From the NCBI RefSeq assembly GCF_001651035.1, contig NZ_LXRG01000054.1:248001-312000 (forward strand): a DNA stretch of 64,000 nucleotides, written 5' to 3'. The notes under the pieces were generated by a model. It had not been told where the DNA came from and did not search any database. It was given only the letters and a program-made list of their open reading frames with translations. How positions within the stretch are numbered: position 1 is the first letter of the stretch; the number at the start of each line of letters is the position of its first letter. The position numbers and the translations under genes were made by a program. The DNA is from Halomonas sp. ALS9. GTDB lineage: Bacteria; Pseudomonadota; Gammaproteobacteria; Pseudomonadales; Halomonadaceae. Below, piece after piece: positions 52,073 to 63,178 of the stretch.

Positions 52073-52224
52073 GAAAGTCAGATCCTTTGCACTGCATTGG
52101 CACTGCGAGAGTTGAAAGCGCTTAAAAACACCGCCCTGAAATTAGCATAGAACGGCGCGCAAATACTCAACCATCATACCACCGCAAAAGCAGCAAGGGC
52201 AGCCAGGGAGCTCAGCAAAGCCAT

Positions 52225-52674
52225 TCAGGGGCTAAATGCCTCTTTCGTCACGGTTAACCCGGCTAACGCCTCACGCACTTCCCCCTCGATTGCGGCGGCC
52301 TTATTGGCGCGCATATCAAGCAATACGAAGGTTAAATCCGCACGCGCGATAACGGTGCCATCTCTACGCCCACCGTTTTTACGAACAATACGGTGGTGAC
52401 ACACACCACTGCGCTGACCTATATCGACGATCCCGGTCATAATCTCCAGGTCGTCGCCGTGACCCGCCGCCGCCAAATAGTCAATATTCAAATTGACGAC
52501 CACAAACGCCCGCCCAGCTTGATGGAGCTGTTTGATCATCGCAGGGTGCTGATCAAAGAAATCCCAGCGCCCTTCCTCCATAAATTCAAGGTAGCGGGCG
52601 TTATTAACATGGCCGTAACCATCTAAGTGAAAACCGCGAACACGTAATTGCACTCGTGAAAGTGATGCAGTCAT
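52225..52674 (-). CDS. Acyl-CoA thioesterase, hot-dog fold
   Basis: A 149-residue thioesterase of the 4-hydroxybenzoyl-CoA/YbgC type. FHLDGYGHVNNARYLEFMEE has the D-x-x-G-H-V-N-N-x-x-Y active-site motif. It hydrolyses acyl-CoA esters in the cytoplasm; substrate unknown. GAGGGAG precedes the ATG. Confidence 0.88.
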   Translation of the reverse strand: MTASLSRVQLRVRGFHLDGYGHVNNARYLEFMEEGRWDFFDQHPAMIKQLHQAGRAFVVVNLNIDYLAAAGHGDDLEIMTGIVDIGQRSGVCHHRIVRKNGGRRDGTVIARADLTFVLLDMRANKAAAIEGEVREALAGLTVTKEAFSP

Positions 52675-52817
52675 AACAACTCCCTCTCTGTAAATTAGCT
52701 AACAACCCAATCAAACATAAGTTTCAAACGCGTGCAACAGAGACGATTAGTGGCAGCCGCTGGCAGGAAGGCCCCGCTTTCGCCATAATGTGCCACCTTT
52801 TGAACAGGATTGGCTCC

Positions 52818-53747
52818 ATGTGGTTTAAGCACTTGCATTTATACCGCCTGCACGACGCGCCCGAATTATCCAGCGATGCGCTCGCCAGCGCTTTAGACGA
52901 GCACTCCGCTAAACCACTCGGCAACGCCGATGCACGGCGCTTGGGCTGGACGGCACCCGCAGGACGTCTCGGCGGCGGTCAGCTCGTTCATGAAATCCAA
53001 GGGCACCGACTGCTTTCTGCTCTGCGCCAGGAGCGTCTGCTACCGGCTTCTGTGGTCAAAGAAGAAGTCGATGAGCAGGTGGCCGACATTGAGGCCAGCG
53101 AAGGCCGCAAAGTCACCCGCAAAGAAAAAACCGCACTAAAAGAGCAGGTCACCGAGAATTTATTACCCCGTGCTTTCGTGCGCAGCCAGAAAATTGATCT
53201 GTGGTGGGATACTCGCGGCCAGATGATCGGCATCAACGCCAGTTCGCGCACCCGCGCCGAAGACATCCTGGATTTGCTGCGCGAAACCCTGGGAAGCTTA
53301 AAAGTCACCCCACTGAGCTCACAAACGCTACCTATCCGCGCCATGACCACCTGGCTCGGCGACACGGCTAGCCGGCCTGCCGATCTGCAGCTGGGTGATC
53401 AGGTTGAGCTTAAAGCCAAAGGTGATGATGGCGTGCTGCGTGCTCGCCAGGTCGATTTAGACAGCGATGAAATTCAGCAACTGCTAGAGAGCGGCCGCCA
53501 AGCCAGTAAACTCGCTATTAGCCTGGAAGGTCGCTTAAGCTTTTTGTTACACGATGATTTGGCGCTGAAATCGTTACGCTTTGGCGATGCCTTGATTGAA
53601 GAAGCCGACCATGCTGACGACGGCGATGATGCGCTTGCTCGCTTGGAAACAGACTTTATTTTAATGGCCCAGGCGCTATCAACGGATATTCCGCGCTTGA
53701 TAGAGTGGCTCGGCGGCGAGACGCAACGGGAACCCGCTGCCCAGTAA
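52818..53747 (+). CDS. rdgC: Recombination-associated protein RdgC
   Basis: A 309-residue DNA-binding ring protein. MWFKHLHLYRLHDAPELSSD at the N-terminus, GRLGGGQLVHEIQGHRLL, and KEKTALKEQVTENLLPRAF are characteristic. It encircles duplex DNA and restrains RecA. ATG at 52818 is conserved for the family. Confidence 0.93.
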   Translation: MWFKHLHLYRLHDAPELSSDALASALDEHSAKPLGNADARRLGWTAPAGRLGGGQLVHEIQGHRLLSALRQERLLPASVVKEEVDEQVADIEASEGRKVTRKEKTALKEQVTENLLPRAFVRSQKIDLWWDTRGQMIGINASSRTRAEDILDLLRETLGSLKVTPLSSQTLPIRAMTTWLGDTASRPADLQLGDQVELKAKGDDGVLRARQVDLDSDEIQQLLESGRQASKLAISLEGRLSFLLHDDLALKSLRFGDALIEEADHADDGDDALARLETDFILMAQALSTDIPRLIEWLGGETQREPAAQ

Positions 53748-53794
53748 GTGGTTCTATATATGCTCGCCTCGATGCCATTAATCGATACCTATTT

Positions 53795-53839
53795 CTAATC
53801 ACACATGTCCTAATCACACATGTCCTAATCACACATGGT
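53795..53839 (+). repeat. Three tandem 15-bp repeats before the acyltransferase gene
   Basis: CTAATCACACATGTC repeats at 53795, 53810 and, with two changes, 53825. The first two copies create ATG-TCC-TAA minimal frames, and the third supplies the ATG at 53835 that could open the acyltransferase frame. The array may arise by slippage and tune translation. Confidence 0.6.
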
Positions 53840-53858
53840 TTATCATCCAACGGTTCGC

Positions 53859-55040
53859 ATGACTGATCACAATAACGCTACCACCGCCGCTATCGAGACA
53901 GACCCGTGGGCCGATATTCGGCCCTTTATGGATCATGAAGTGGCCGATGTACTGGCCAGGCTCTCAAGGGACAACGAGCTGCTGGATGCGCTGACCCGCT
54001 TTCGGCTTCCGCGTATGGCACGCTGGGCGCCCTCGCTAGCGCGTGTGTTTGCCAGCCGTGCCGTGCGCCGTGAAGTTAAAGGTGTCTCGTCGGTTTACGA
54101 GTTTCAAATGCGCATTGCCCATTATATGGAGCGCATGATTCGCACCACCACAGACGCCTTTGAAGTCACTGGCCTGGACAAACTCGACCCCGACGGCGCC
54201 TATCTCTTTATTGGCAATCACCGCGATATCTCGCTGGATCCTGCCTTTGTCAACTATGCGCTGTATCAGGCAAACCGTGACACTGTACGTATCGCTATCG
54301 GTGACAATCTGCTCAAAAAGCCTTACGTCACCGACCTAATGCGGCTTAATAAAAGCTTTATTGTGCCCCGCAGCGCTCGGGGTAAGCGCGCGATGCTCGC
54401 CGCGTACCAACAGCTATCGGCCTACATTCGCCACACCATTACCGAAGACCAGCACTCTATCTGGATGGCCCAGCGCGAAGGGCGTGCCAAGAATGGTATT
54501 GACCGCACAGAGCCTGCCATTATTAAGATGCTGACCATGGCCAGGCGTAACGCCGAGCGTGACATGGTGTTTGGCGAGGCCATCGCGGAACTGAAACTGG
54601 TACCGGTATCGATTAGCTACGAATATGACCCCTGCGATGTACAAAAAGCCCAGGAACTACACGATATCGACACCCTAGGCAGCTATGCCAAAAGTGAGTT
54701 TGAGGATATTCGTTCGATTGTGGCGGGCATTACCGGCTCTAAAGGCCGTGTGCGGCTGCATTTTGGCACGCCGGTAGGGTCTGATATGGCGACCCCCGAC
54801 GAAGTCGCGGCTGAGATTGATCGCCAGGTGATTGGCGGCTATCGCCTGTTCCCCAGCCACTATTTAGCCTTAGAAGCGCTGGGCGAATCACCTGAACTGG
54901 TAGCGCGCAAGTCGATCACACGCCAAGACAGAGAGCGCTTTAATGCCCGGCTTGCCGCAGTCCCGGAACCGTTACGCCCCTATTGGCTTGCTCAGTACGC
55001 AAACCCCGTTAAGCACAAGGCCGGTCGATTGACGCTGTGA
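53859..55040 (+). CDS. Glycerophospholipid acyltransferase (PlsC-like)
   Basis: A 393-residue acyltransferase. The motif FIGNHRDISLDPAFVNYALY places His and the distal Asp five residues apart, a variant of the HX4D motif shared by a subfamily of these enzymes; SFIVPRS and MAQREGRAKNG are further motif blocks. It probably acylates glycerophosphate or a lysophospholipid at the inner membrane. An alternative ATG at 53835 lies within tandem repeats. Confidence 0.8.
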   Translation: MTDHNNATTAAIETDPWADIRPFMDHEVADVLARLSRDNELLDALTRFRLPRMARWAPSLARVFASRAVRREVKGVSSVYEFQMRIAHYMERMIRTTTDAFEVTGLDKLDPDGAYLFIGNHRDISLDPAFVNYALYQANRDTVRIAIGDNLLKKPYVTDLMRLNKSFIVPRSARGKRAMLAAYQQLSAYIRHTITEDQHSIWMAQREGRAKNGIDRTEPAIIKMLTMARRNAERDMVFGEAIAELKLVPVSISYEYDPCDVQKAQELHDIDTLGSYAKSEFEDIRSIVAGITGSKGRVRLHFGTPVGSDMATPDEVAAEIDRQVIGGYRLFPSHYLALEALGESPELVARKSITRQDRERFNARLAAVPEPLRPYWLAQYANPVKHKAGRLTL

Positions 55041-55167
55041 ACCCGCGCTTTAATTTAACGTTTTAACGCCGTGCAACTCATGCCCGTTAGCGGAAAAAAT
55101 GCTATGGTCAACGCATTGATTGGTTTCGCTTGGCGCTGTCGTCAATTGCGACCCTGAGGAGGTTCCC

Positions 55168-55449
55168 ATGTCCGGTTCAGAAATTCAGAAAACACGTGTC
55201 ATCAATGAGCTACGTGATTTTATTCGCAAACTGCTGCAAGACCCTAAAATCCTTGAGCAATCGCTGGCGGTTGCCAGACAGCAGTTAACCGAAGGTAATA
55301 GCCCAGCAGCGATGGCGCGAATTGCCAACGAAATTTCCGATACCACCAGTGTGCATATCCCGGAAGACCCGGCCGAGCACTCTGAGGCTGATAAACTTTT
55401 TTTAGAACTACTACGCGAAGTCGTTCAAGAAGAGCAAGCACTCTACTAG
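55168..55449 (+). CDS. Small helical protein upstream of metG
   Basis: A 93-residue acidic protein predicted to be all helical (IQKTRVINELRDFIRKLL first). GGAGG lies before ATG 55168. It precedes metG, from which it is separated by a terminator. I do not recognise a function. Confidence 0.65.
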   Translation: MSGSEIQKTRVINELRDFIRKLLQDPKILEQSLAVARQQLTEGNSPAAMARIANEISDTTSVHIPEDPAEHSEADKLFLELLREVVQEEQALY

Positions 55450-55471
55450 TCAGTATCGCCAACCGCGTCAG

Positions 55472-55508
55472 CGGCGAAGTCTTTTGAAGCTTCGCCGTGT
55501 TTTTTTTG
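55472..55508 (+). terminator. Terminator after the small helical protein gene
   Basis: CGGCGAAG and CTTCGCCG form an eight-pair stem around a ten-base loop, followed by TGT and eight T. It separates this gene from metG. Confidence 0.85.
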
Positions 55509-55554
55509 CTACTGCCTGCCCGGCACCCCTATTCACTCGGAATTAATCTTCACC

Positions 55555-57591
55555 ATGTCTACTACCGCCACGCGCAACATTTTGGTGACTAGCGCGCTCC
55601 CTTATGCCAACGGAGCTATTCACCTCGGTCACTTGCTTGAGTATATCCAGACTGATATCTGGGTGCGTTTCCAGAAAAGCCGTGGCCAGCAGTGCTACTA
55701 CGTATGTGCCGATGACGCCCATGGCACCGCAATTATGCTGCGTGCCGAGCAGGAAGGTATTACCTCTGAGGCGCTCATTGAGCGGGTTTCCAACGACCAC
55801 CAAACAGATTTTTCGCGTTTCGGCGTTGGGTTCGACAATTACCACTCCACCCACTCCGCTGAAAACCGCCACTTCAGCGAAATGATTTATAAGCGCCTGC
55901 GCGACAAAGGCCATATCGCCACCCGCGATATTGAGCAGATGTTCGACCCGCAAAAAGGTCTATTTCTGGCAGATCGCTTTATAAAAGGTACCTGCCCCAA
56001 GTGCGGCGCCGATGACCAGTATGGCGACAACTGTGAAAAGTGCGGCGCCACCTATACCCCCGCCGACTTGATCAACCCGGTCTCAGCAATTTCCGGCGCC
56101 ACCCCCGAAGTGCGCACCTCGACCCATTACTTCTTTAAGCTGCCCGACTTTGCCGACTTCTTGCAGGGCTGGATTGACGACGGCCATGTTCAGCCGCAAA
56201 TCCGTAATAAACTGATGGAGTGGTTTGAGTCCGGCTTTAACGAGTGGGATATTTCCCGCGATGCGCCTTATTTCGGCTTCGAAATTCCCGACGCTCCCGG
56301 CAAGTACTTCTATGTCTGGCTAGATGCGCCGATTGGCTATCTGGCCAGTTTCAAGAATCTATGCGACCGGGAAGGCATCGACTTCGACAGCTACTGGAAC
56401 AAAGACTCCGATGCCGAGGTATATCACTTTATCGGCAAGGACATCGTCTACTTCCATGCACTGTTCTGGCCCGCCATGCTGCATGGCGCTGACCTGCGTA
56501 CACCCACCGCGGTCAACTGCCATGGCTTCCTGACGGTAGACGGCGCCAAGATGTCGAAATCCCGCGGCACCTTTATTAAAGCCGCCACCTACGCCGATCA
56601 CCTTAACCCAGAATACTTGCGCTACTATTTTGCCGCTAAGCTCACTTCCAAGGTCGATGACCTGGATCTGAATTTGGAAGACTTTGCCGCGCGGGTAAAC
56701 GCTGACTTGGTCGGCAAAGTGGTCAATATTGCCAGCCGCTGCGCCGGGTTTGTTAAAAAGCTAGGCGGTGGAACTCTGTCAAGCCACTGCTCGGAGCCTC
56801 AGATGGTGGCGCGTTTTATTGCCGCCGGTGACGATATCGCCGACGACTTTGAAGCCCGCGAATTTAGCCGGGCAATGCGCAAAATTATGGAGCTGGCAGA
56901 CGAAGCCAACACCTATATTGCTGACAAAGAGCCCTGGGCACTGGCCAAGCAGGATGGCCGTGATGCTGAAGTCTTAGACATATGCTCGGTCGGTATTAAC
57001 CTGTTCCGCCAACTGATGGTCTATCTAGCCCCCGTGGTACCTGCGATGGCTGAGCAAGCGCGGGAGTTTCTTAACGTTGAGTCGCTGGACTGGCACACTC
57101 GTCAAAGCGTACTCACCGAGCACTCGATCAACAAATTTAAGCCGCTGATGACCCGTGTTGAACGCGACAAGATCGATGCCATGATTGAAGCGTCGAAGGA
57201 AGATCTCGTGGAAGAGCAAAAACTCAAAGAGGCACCGAAAGGCCCACTAGCGGAAGATCCTATCGCCGAAGAAATCGATTTTGCCGCCTTCGCCAAAGTT
57301 GATCTGCGCATTGCACGCATCGCCAAAGCCGAGTACGTAGAAGGCGCCGACAAACTATTACAGTTGACCCTCGACCTGGGCGGTGAAACCCGCAATGTGT
57401 TCTCCGGCATTCGCTCCGCCTATGCACCGGAAGCCCTGGAAGGCCGCTTAACGGTGATGGTCGCCAACCTGGCTCCTCGCAAAATGCGCTTTGGCGTATC
57501 GGAAGGCATGGTGTTAGCCTCTGCCAATGAAGATGGCATCTATTTGCTTTCCCCAGACACGGGTGCAGAACCGGGCCAACGGGTAACGTAA
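55555..57591 (+). CDS. metG: Methionyl-tRNA synthetase
   Basis: A 678-residue class I synthetase. HIGH-type motif is HLGH (residues 22-25), KMSKS lies at residues 337-341 and the zinc knuckle is CPKC/CEKC ([17 protein letters not shown]). The C-terminal domain from about 578 is a tRNA-binding OB fold ([20 protein letters not shown]). It charges initiator and elongator tRNA-Met. Confidence 0.97.
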   Translation: MSTTATRNILVTSALPYANGAIHLGHLLEYIQTDIWVRFQKSRGQQCYYVCADDAHGTAIMLRAEQEGITSEALIERVSNDHQTDFSRFGVGFDNYHSTHSAENRHFSEMIYKRLRDKGHIATRDIEQMFDPQKGLFLADRFIKGTCPKCGADDQYGDNCEKCGATYTPADLINPVSAISGATPEVRTSTHYFFKLPDFADFLQGWIDDGHVQPQIRNKLMEWFESGFNEWDISRDAPYFGFEIPDAPGKYFYVWLDAPIGYLASFKNLCDREGIDFDSYWNKDSDAEVYHFIGKDIVYFHALFWPAMLHGADLRTPTAVNCHGFLTVDGAKMSKSRGTFIKAATYADHLNPEYLRYYFAAKLTSKVDDLDLNLEDFAARVNADLVGKVVNIASRCAGFVKKLGGGTLSSHCSEPQMVARFIAAGDDIADDFEAREFSRAMRKIMELADEANTYIADKEPWALAKQDGRDAEVLDICSVGINLFRQLMVYLAPVVPAMAEQAREFLNVESLDWHTRQSVLTEHSINKFKPLMTRVERDKIDAMIEASKEDLVEEQKLKEAPKGPLAEDPIAEEIDFAAFAKVDLRIARIAKAEYVEGADKLLQLTLDLGGETRNVFSGIRSAYAPEALEGRLTVMVANLAPRKMRFGVSEGMVLASANEDGIYLLSPDTGAEPGQRVT

Positions 57592-57610
57592 TCAACCTAT
57601 GTCGCTAATG

Positions 57611-57650
57611 AGGGGCAGAGGCTAACTACCTTTGCCCCTTTTGTTTTTTA
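57611..57650 (+). terminator. Terminator after metG
   Basis: AGGGGCAGAGG and CCTTTGCCCCT form an eleven-pair stem (one G-U pair) around seven bases, followed by a T-rich run. It separates metG from the diguanylate cyclase gene. Confidence 0.85.
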
Positions 57651-57690
57651 TTTTTGTCGTCATTTCGCTCGCTTTGCTCAGGCACACCTT

Positions 57691-59292
57691 ATGGTTCAAC
57701 GCTACTCCCGATCTCTGCGCTTTCGTTTTCTAGCTGCCTTGGGTGGCGTTTTACTCCTCGCGCTTATTTCATTAGTTGTATTGAGCAAGTGGGTAATATT
57801 TCCGGCGTTGCATAAAGAAGAGCGTGCGGTAGTCACACAAGAGCTGAAAAAAATTGAACGCACTCTGCAGATCAGCCAGCAAAACTTATTGGCCCAAGTA
57901 CGCGACTGGGCAATTTGGGACGATACGTACGAATTTGTCCAAGGTAGCTATCCTGGCTATACCGATACCAATTTTAGTCAGCAAATGTTTGAAGAGATGC
58001 GCTACCAGTTAATGGCTTTTTTCAACGCGGAGGGAGATGTGCATTTTTTAGCGGGCATTAATCCCGCTACCGGTCAATACCACACCTGCTATAGCGCAGA
58101 GCGCGAATGCCGTTGGATGGCAGGGTTGATTCGGACTATGCAGGTGTCTATTAAAGAAGATCCAAAACAAGGAAAAAGCGACCTGTATGCAGGGTCACCA
58201 CCGCTAATGGTGGCCTCCAATCCTATTTTTCGTACCGACGAAAGCGGCCCGCCTCAGGGCTGGCTGTTTAAAGTGCGACCCATGGATGATGCGTGGCTTG
58301 CTTTAATAGAAGATTATACAGGGCTACCCACGACGCTTTCGATGGTTGATAGCAGTGAGGATAACGATATTGCTATTACCATCAGTGGTAATACCATTGT
58401 GGCTTTGCGCTATTTAGCTACCTACCCACTCAATGAGCAGTTAGCGTTAGGTACTCAGCTTAATCGCACCAGTTATTTGGCCAGTTTAGAGACCTTCCGT
58501 TACGTACTGCTGTGGACCGCCTGCTTAATGCTGTTGGTGATCGGCCTAGTACTGCTGCTTTTAGAGCGAATAATCCTTAAGCCGCTTAAAGTTTTAACCC
58601 GTTTCACCCAGCAAACCAGTGATGACTTTGAGGGAGGGTCACAAAGATTATTGCAACGTGGTGATGAAATCGGAATACTCGCGCGCGCCTTTCAAAAGCA
58701 GCTTAAGCGCCAACAGCAACTCAATGCCGAGCTAATCGTGCTTTCTACCCACGACCCTTTGACCAACTTACCCAACCGCCGTTTATTCGATCAGCGCCTA
58801 AAAGAGGTGGTCAGTATGGCCCTATCTACTGGGCAGCCCCTCTCTGTCATGATGATTGATATTGATCATTTCAAACTGTTTAACGATCATTATGGGCACC
58901 CTGAAGGGGATGTGTGTTTGCAACGGATAGCGCAAACGATGCATGACGTCGCCACCGTCCATGGCTTTTTTATAGCGCGCACAGGCGGTGAAGAATTCAG
59001 TGCCATGCTGCCTGCTACTTGCGCCGCCCAGGCGATGGATAAAAGCCAAGCACTTAGTTATGCCATAGACCAATTAAGACATCCCCACCAAACGTCACCC
59101 GTGGCTTCATATGTCACCGTTAGCATTGGCATTAGCCAGTTGAATATAGAAGGCGCCTTGACGCCCAGCGGATTAATGTCGGCCGCTGATCAAGCACTTT
59201 ATGCAGCTAAAGCAGCAGGCCGGCACTGCGCCAAGATTTATAAGCCGTTGCTAGCCAATAGCCCATTTTCTTCGCACAATACGACGCCATGA
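57691..59292 (+). CDS. Diguanylate cyclase with CHASE4 sensor
   Basis: A 533-residue membrane enzyme. A first membrane helix (residues 12-34) and a second (about 266-290) frame a periplasmic CHASE4 domain ([20 protein letters not shown]). A HAMP-like linker and a GGDEF domain follow, with [38 protein letters not shown] and active site GGEEF near 430. No RxxD inhibitory site precedes it. It would make cyclic di-GMP in response to an external signal. It ends four bases into rsxA. Confidence 0.9.
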   Translation: MVQRYSRSLRFRFLAALGGVLLLALISLVVLSKWVIFPALHKEERAVVTQELKKIERTLQISQQNLLAQVRDWAIWDDTYEFVQGSYPGYTDTNFSQQMFEEMRYQLMAFFNAEGDVHFLAGINPATGQYHTCYSAERECRWMAGLIRTMQVSIKEDPKQGKSDLYAGSPPLMVASNPIFRTDESGPPQGWLFKVRPMDDAWLALIEDYTGLPTTLSMVDSSEDNDIAITISGNTIVALRYLATYPLNEQLALGTQLNRTSYLASLETFRYVLLWTACLMLLVIGLVLLLLERIILKPLKVLTRFTQQTSDDFEGGSQRLLQRGDEIGILARAFQKQLKRQQQLNAELIVLSTHDPLTNLPNRRLFDQRLKEVVSMALSTGQPLSVMMIDIDHFKLFNDHYGHPEGDVCLQRIAQTMHDVATVHGFFIARTGGEEFSAMLPATCAAQAMDKSQALSYAIDQLRHPHQTSPVASYVTVSIGISQLNIEGALTPSGLMSAADQALYAAKAAGRHCAKIYKPLLANSPFSSHNTTP

Positions 59293-59870
59293 GTGAGCTA
59301 TTTATCATTTTGATCAGCACTGCGCTGGTCAATAACTTCGTGCTGGTGCAGTTTCTGGGCCTGTGCCCCTTTATGGGCGTCTCCAATAAACTGGAGTCGG
59401 CCATGGGCATGTCCCTGGCCACCACCTTTGTGCTGACCCTGGCATCTGCAGCGAGCTTTGTGGTGTATCACGGCCTGCTTTTGCCGCTGGATATTACCTA
59501 CCTGCGCACCATCAGCTTTATTGTGGTGATCGCCGCCGTGGTGCAGTTTACCGAAATCATGGTGCGCCAACTAAGTCCGCTGCTGCATCAAGTGCTGGGA
59601 ATATTTCTACCGCTGATCACCACCAACTGCGCAGTGTTGGGCGTCGCGCTACTGTCGCTAAATCGTGAATTAAGCTTTTTTCATACCACCCTCTACGGGT
59701 TAGGGGCGGCGCTGGGCTTCTCGCTTATCTTGGTGCTATTCGCGGCAATGCGGGAACGGCTAGCGGGAGCGGATATCCCCAAACCCTTCCAGGGTGCTGC
59801 CATTGCCATGGTCACCGCCAGTCTAATGTCATTGGCGTTTCTGGGTTTTTCTGGGCTAGTACAGGGGTAA
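59289..59870 (+). CDS. rsxA: Electron transport complex protein RsxA
   Basis: A 193-residue membrane protein with six helices. [20 protein letters not shown] and [12 protein letters not shown] are the conserved half-site loops carrying Cys for the membrane iron-sulphur cluster. It is the first gene of rsxABCDGE, which keeps SoxR reduced or, as Rnf, exchanges electrons between ferredoxin and NAD with ion transport. Confidence 0.96.
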   Translation: MSELFIILISTALVNNFVLVQFLGLCPFMGVSNKLESAMGMSLATTFVLTLASAASFVVYHGLLLPLDITYLRTISFIVVIAAVVQFTEIMVRQLSPLLHQVLGIFLPLITTNCAVLGVALLSLNRELSFFHTTLYGLGAALGFSLILVLFAAMRERLAGADIPKPFQGAAIAMVTASLMSLAFLGFSGLVQG

Positions 59871-59875
59871 CCGCC

Positions 59876-60487
59876 ATGAGTGACACCTTTTCGTGGTGGG
59901 GCATTCTCAGTACGGTGGGAGTGCTTACCGGACTGGGGATTATTTTCGGAGCGCTGTTAGGCGTGGTTAGCGAGCGCTTCAAACGCGAAGATAATCCATT
60001 AGTTGAGCAGATTGATGCGCTACTGCCACAAACCCAGTGCGGCCAGTGCGGCTACCCTGGCTGCCGCCCTTACGCTGAAGCAATCAATCAGGGCGATGCG
60101 CTGAACAAATGCCCACCGGGCGGCGAAGCGACCATTCACGCCCTTGCCGATCTTCTCGGTCGCGAAGCTGAGCCACTTGACGGCGACGCCCAGAGCGAAG
60201 CCAAGGTAGCGTTTATTCGCGAAGAGGAGTGCATTGGCTGCACCAAATGCATCCAGGCCTGCCCGGTGGATGCGATTATCGGCGCGGCTAAATTGATGCA
60301 CACCGTGATTGAAGACGAATGCACCGGCTGCGATCTTTGTCTTGACCCTTGCCCCGTCGACTGTATTGATATGCTGCCTCGCTCAGCACCGCTCACCCAG
60401 TGGCAGCCGATCGTAACGCCTTCACCGGAATTAATTGTCAGCGACCGCCAACCTGCCCCAGGGGGACTTCATGCCGAGCGCCTATGA
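59876..60487 (+). CDS. rsxB: Electron transport complex protein RsxB
   Basis: A 203-residue iron-sulphur protein anchored by one N-terminal helix. CGQCGYPGC plus a later Cys form the Fe4S4 domain, and two ferredoxin clusters follow ([16 protein letters not shown] and [16 protein letters not shown]). It passes electrons from RsxC towards RsxA. Confidence 0.96.
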   Translation: MSDTFSWWGILSTVGVLTGLGIIFGALLGVVSERFKREDNPLVEQIDALLPQTQCGQCGYPGCRPYAEAINQGDALNKCPPGGEATIHALADLLGREAEPLDGDAQSEAKVAFIREEECIGCTKCIQACPVDAIIGAAKLMHTVIEDECTGCDLCLDPCPVDCIDMLPRSAPLTQWQPIVTPSPELIVSDRQPAPGGLHAERL

Positions 60488-62132
60488 CTTTCCTGGTGGC
60501 ATTTATCCTCCTGAACGGAAACAGCGCTCTAGCCAGGCAACGCTGATTGAAGCGCCGCTGCCCAGCTGGGTGACGCTGCCACTACAACAGCACAGCGGGC
60601 AACCCGCCACGCCCTGTGTGGCACGGGGAGATAGCGTAAAAGTCGGCAGTGTGATTGCCAATCGTGAAGGCATGATCTCCAGCAACCTGCACGCCAGCAT
60701 CAGCGGCACAGTCACCGAGGTCACCACAGCCCAAATCACCATTGAGGGCGATGGGCTAGATGAGTGGTTCCGGCTGCCTAGCCTCGACTGGCGCAGTGCC
60801 GGGCGCCAAGAGTTGCTTGAGCGTTTAAACGAAAGTGGCATTGTCGGCTTAGGCGGAGCGGGGTTTCCCAGCCATATCAAAGCGCGGGTGGTCGAACGGC
60901 ATGCGATAGACACCTTGGTGATCAACGCCGCCGAGTGCGAACCCTATATCACCGCCGATGACCTTACGTTACGCCACTACCCTGGCGAGGTAATCGAAGG
61001 CGCGCAGATCATCGCCAAACTGTGCGACGCGCAGCATATCGTTATTGGCATTGAAGACAACAAACCCGAGGCCATTGAAGCGCTGCAGCAAGCCCTGGCT
61101 GATAGTCAACCAGTGCCGGTCGAGCTAACAGTCATCCCCACCCGCTACCCCAGCGGCGGCGAGCGCCAGCTAATTAAAAAACTGCTGGATCTCAATGTAC
61201 CCAGTGGCGGGCTACCCGCGGATGTGGGGGTACTGTGCCATAACCCCGGCACCCTGCTGGCGATACGACATGCGGTGCGCGATGGCCAGCCGCTGGTTTC
61301 AAGAATCGTCACGCTCACTGGGGAAGCGATTGCCCAGCCCGGCAACCGCTGGGTACGCCTGGGCACTTCGGTTATGGAACTGCTTGAGGAAGCGGGAGTG
61401 AATCACTCGGCGCTAAACCAAGTGATTCAGGGCGGCCCCATGATGGGCAAGTCGCTGCTAACGCTGGATACGCCGGTTACCAAACTGACTAACTGCTTGA
61501 TCGCCGCCACCCTTGATGAGCTACCGCCTCCCCCGGCAGAAGCGCCCTGCATACGCTGCGGAGAGTGCGAAAACGTTTGCCCTGTGGCGCTGTTGCCACA
61601 GCAACTGCATTGGTACGCCCGCGCTCAAGATGATACCAAGCTGGAGCGCTATCACCTGTTTGACTGCATTGAGTGCGGCGCCTGCAGCTATGTGTGCCCC
61701 AGCCATATCCCGCTGGTTGTGGATTACCGCGAAGCCAAAAGCCGGATACGCCTGCAGCGGATTGAAGCTACAAAAGCCGAACACGCCAAACACCGCTTTG
61801 AGTTCCGCCAAGCGCGGCTCGCTCGGGAAGAGGCTGAGAAACAGGCACGCAAGCAAGCCCGGCAGGCGCAACAACGTCGCCCCTCTAACACGGTCACACC
61901 CAGCACCAGCAGCGACAAGGTCGATTTACGCGGCCTGCGGATCGCCCATGCCGCCGCCAAAGCATCGGTCAAGAAAGCGGAAAAGACCCTGGCGCGGGTG
62001 GCCCAGGAAGATCCCAAACAATCCCTGGATGATTTAGAAATGCAGCTTGCCACCGCCCAAGAGAACTTAAAGGCAGCCGAGTTACAACTTGCCCAGGCGC
62101 GTGAAGAGCAGTCTAGTGAGGAGTCACCATGA
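60471..62132 (+). CDS. rsxC: Electron transport complex protein RsxC
   Basis: A 553-residue soluble subunit. ATG at 60471 follows GGGGG and overlaps rsxB by 17 bases. [12 protein letters not shown] is the FMN/NADH-binding region, and two ferredoxin motifs follow ([12 protein letters not shown] and [12 protein letters not shown]). The Lys/Arg/Ala-rich C-terminus is variable in length among relatives. Confidence 0.95.
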   Translation: MPSAYDFPGGIYPPERKQRSSQATLIEAPLPSWVTLPLQQHSGQPATPCVARGDSVKVGSVIANREGMISSNLHASISGTVTEVTTAQITIEGDGLDEWFRLPSLDWRSAGRQELLERLNESGIVGLGGAGFPSHIKARVVERHAIDTLVINAAECEPYITADDLTLRHYPGEVIEGAQIIAKLCDAQHIVIGIEDNKPEAIEALQQALADSQPVPVELTVIPTRYPSGGERQLIKKLLDLNVPSGGLPADVGVLCHNPGTLLAIRHAVRDGQPLVSRIVTLTGEAIAQPGNRWVRLGTSVMELLEEAGVNHSALNQVIQGGPMMGKSLLTLDTPVTKLTNCLIAATLDELPPPPAEAPCIRCGECENVCPVALLPQQLHWYARAQDDTKLERYHLFDCIECGACSYVCPSHIPLVVDYREAKSRIRLQRIEATKAEHAKHRFEFRQARLAREEAEKQARKQARQAQQRRPSNTVTPSTSSDKVDLRGLRIAHAAAKASVKKAEKTLARVAQEDPKQSLDDLEMQLATAQENLKAAELQLAQAREEQSSEESP

Positions 62133-63178
62133 GCATGATGCACGCCGCTGGCGTTAACGATGCCGCGAAGGCAACTAACGTGCCGCCAACAGCGAGCCTA
62201 ATGCGCTGGGTGATCATTGCGACGCTGCCTGGTATCGCCACCATGAGCTACTTCTTTGGCCTCGGTGTCATCAGCAATGTGCTACTGGCCGCGGCATTTG
62301 GAGTCGCCCTTGAAGCCGCCGTGCTGCGCCTACGCAGGCGGCCCATTTGCGTAACGTTGAATGACTCAAGCGCCCTACTTACCGGTGTTTTACTGGGCGC
62401 GTCACTGCCCCCTGCCAGCCCCTGGTGGCTTATCGGCGTGGGTATGGTCGCGGCCATCGTGGTCGCCAAGCAGCTATACGGCGGCTTGGGTCATAACCCG
62501 TTTAACCCCGCCATGGTGGGCTATACGCTGCTGCTGGTGTCTTTTCCTACCTATATGACGCTATGGGCACCGCCCCAAGAACTCATACCGGATGGCCTAT
62601 GGGCGCAAATCGCAGGAACGCTGCCGACCGCCCAGTTGGATAGTTTGAGCGGTGCCACGCCGCTTGATGCCTTTAAACACAAAGGTGACGCGGTGCTTGC
62701 CAGCGAGTTCTGGGCGACCAGCCCTCTGTCGGAAGGCACTCTGAATGCCTGGCGATGGGTGGGCCTTGCGTGGTTAGCGGGTGGCGTATTGTTGCTGGCG
62801 AAGCGGATTATTAGCTGGCATATACCGGTGGCGATGGTGGGAAGTTTGGTGGTACTTGCCACGCTGTTTTACCTCAGCGACCCCAGCCACTTTGCCTCGC
62901 CGCTATTTCACCTGCTTACCGGGGCAACACTATTTGGGGCTTTTTTTATTGCCACCGATCCGGTTTCCGCCGCCACCAGTCGACGCGGTAAGCTACTCTA
63001 TGGCGTGGGCATTGGCGCGCTGTTGATCACTATCCGCACCTTTGGCGGCTACCCCGATGCGGTGGCCTTTGCGGTGCTGTTAATGAACCTGTGCGTGCCG
63101 CTACTCGACCTGTATAGCGTACCGCGCCCCACCGGTCAGCCAAAAGCCACATCAGGAAAGCCAGGAGAGCGACTATGA
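62129..63178 (+). CDS. rsxD: Electron transport complex protein RsxD
   Basis: A 349-residue membrane protein with about ten helices. The DSLSGATPLDAFK segment holds the Thr that carries covalent FMN in this family. GGLGHNPFNPAMVGY is conserved. The start overlaps rsxC by four bases. Confidence 0.95.
   Translation: MSMMHAAGVNDAAKATNVPPTASLMRWVIIATLPGIATMSYFFGLGVISNVLLAAAFGVALEAAVLRLRRRPICVTLNDSSALLTGVLLGASLPPASPWWLIGVGMVAAIVVAKQLYGGLGHNPFNPAMVGYTLLLVSFPTYMTLWAPPQELIPDGLWAQIAGTLPTAQLDSLSGATPLDAFKHKGDAVLASEFWATSPLSEGTLNAWRWVGLAWLAGGVLLLAKRIISWHIPVAMVGSLVVLATLFYLSDPSHFASPLFHLLTGATLFGAFFIATDPVSAATSRRGKLLYGVGIGALLITIRTFGGYPDAVAFAVLLMNLCVPLLDLYSVPRPTGQPKATSGKPGERL

Noticed and set aside
50816-52150. 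444-codon plus-strand frame opposite gyrA
   Set aside because: Long only because gyrA codon bias removes stops on the other strand; composition rich in His, Gln and Asn is typical of antisense shadows.
53795-53839. CRISPR-like array
   Set aside because: Three contiguous 15-bp copies without spacers are a tandem repeat, not CRISPR; no cas genes are present and no other array was seen.
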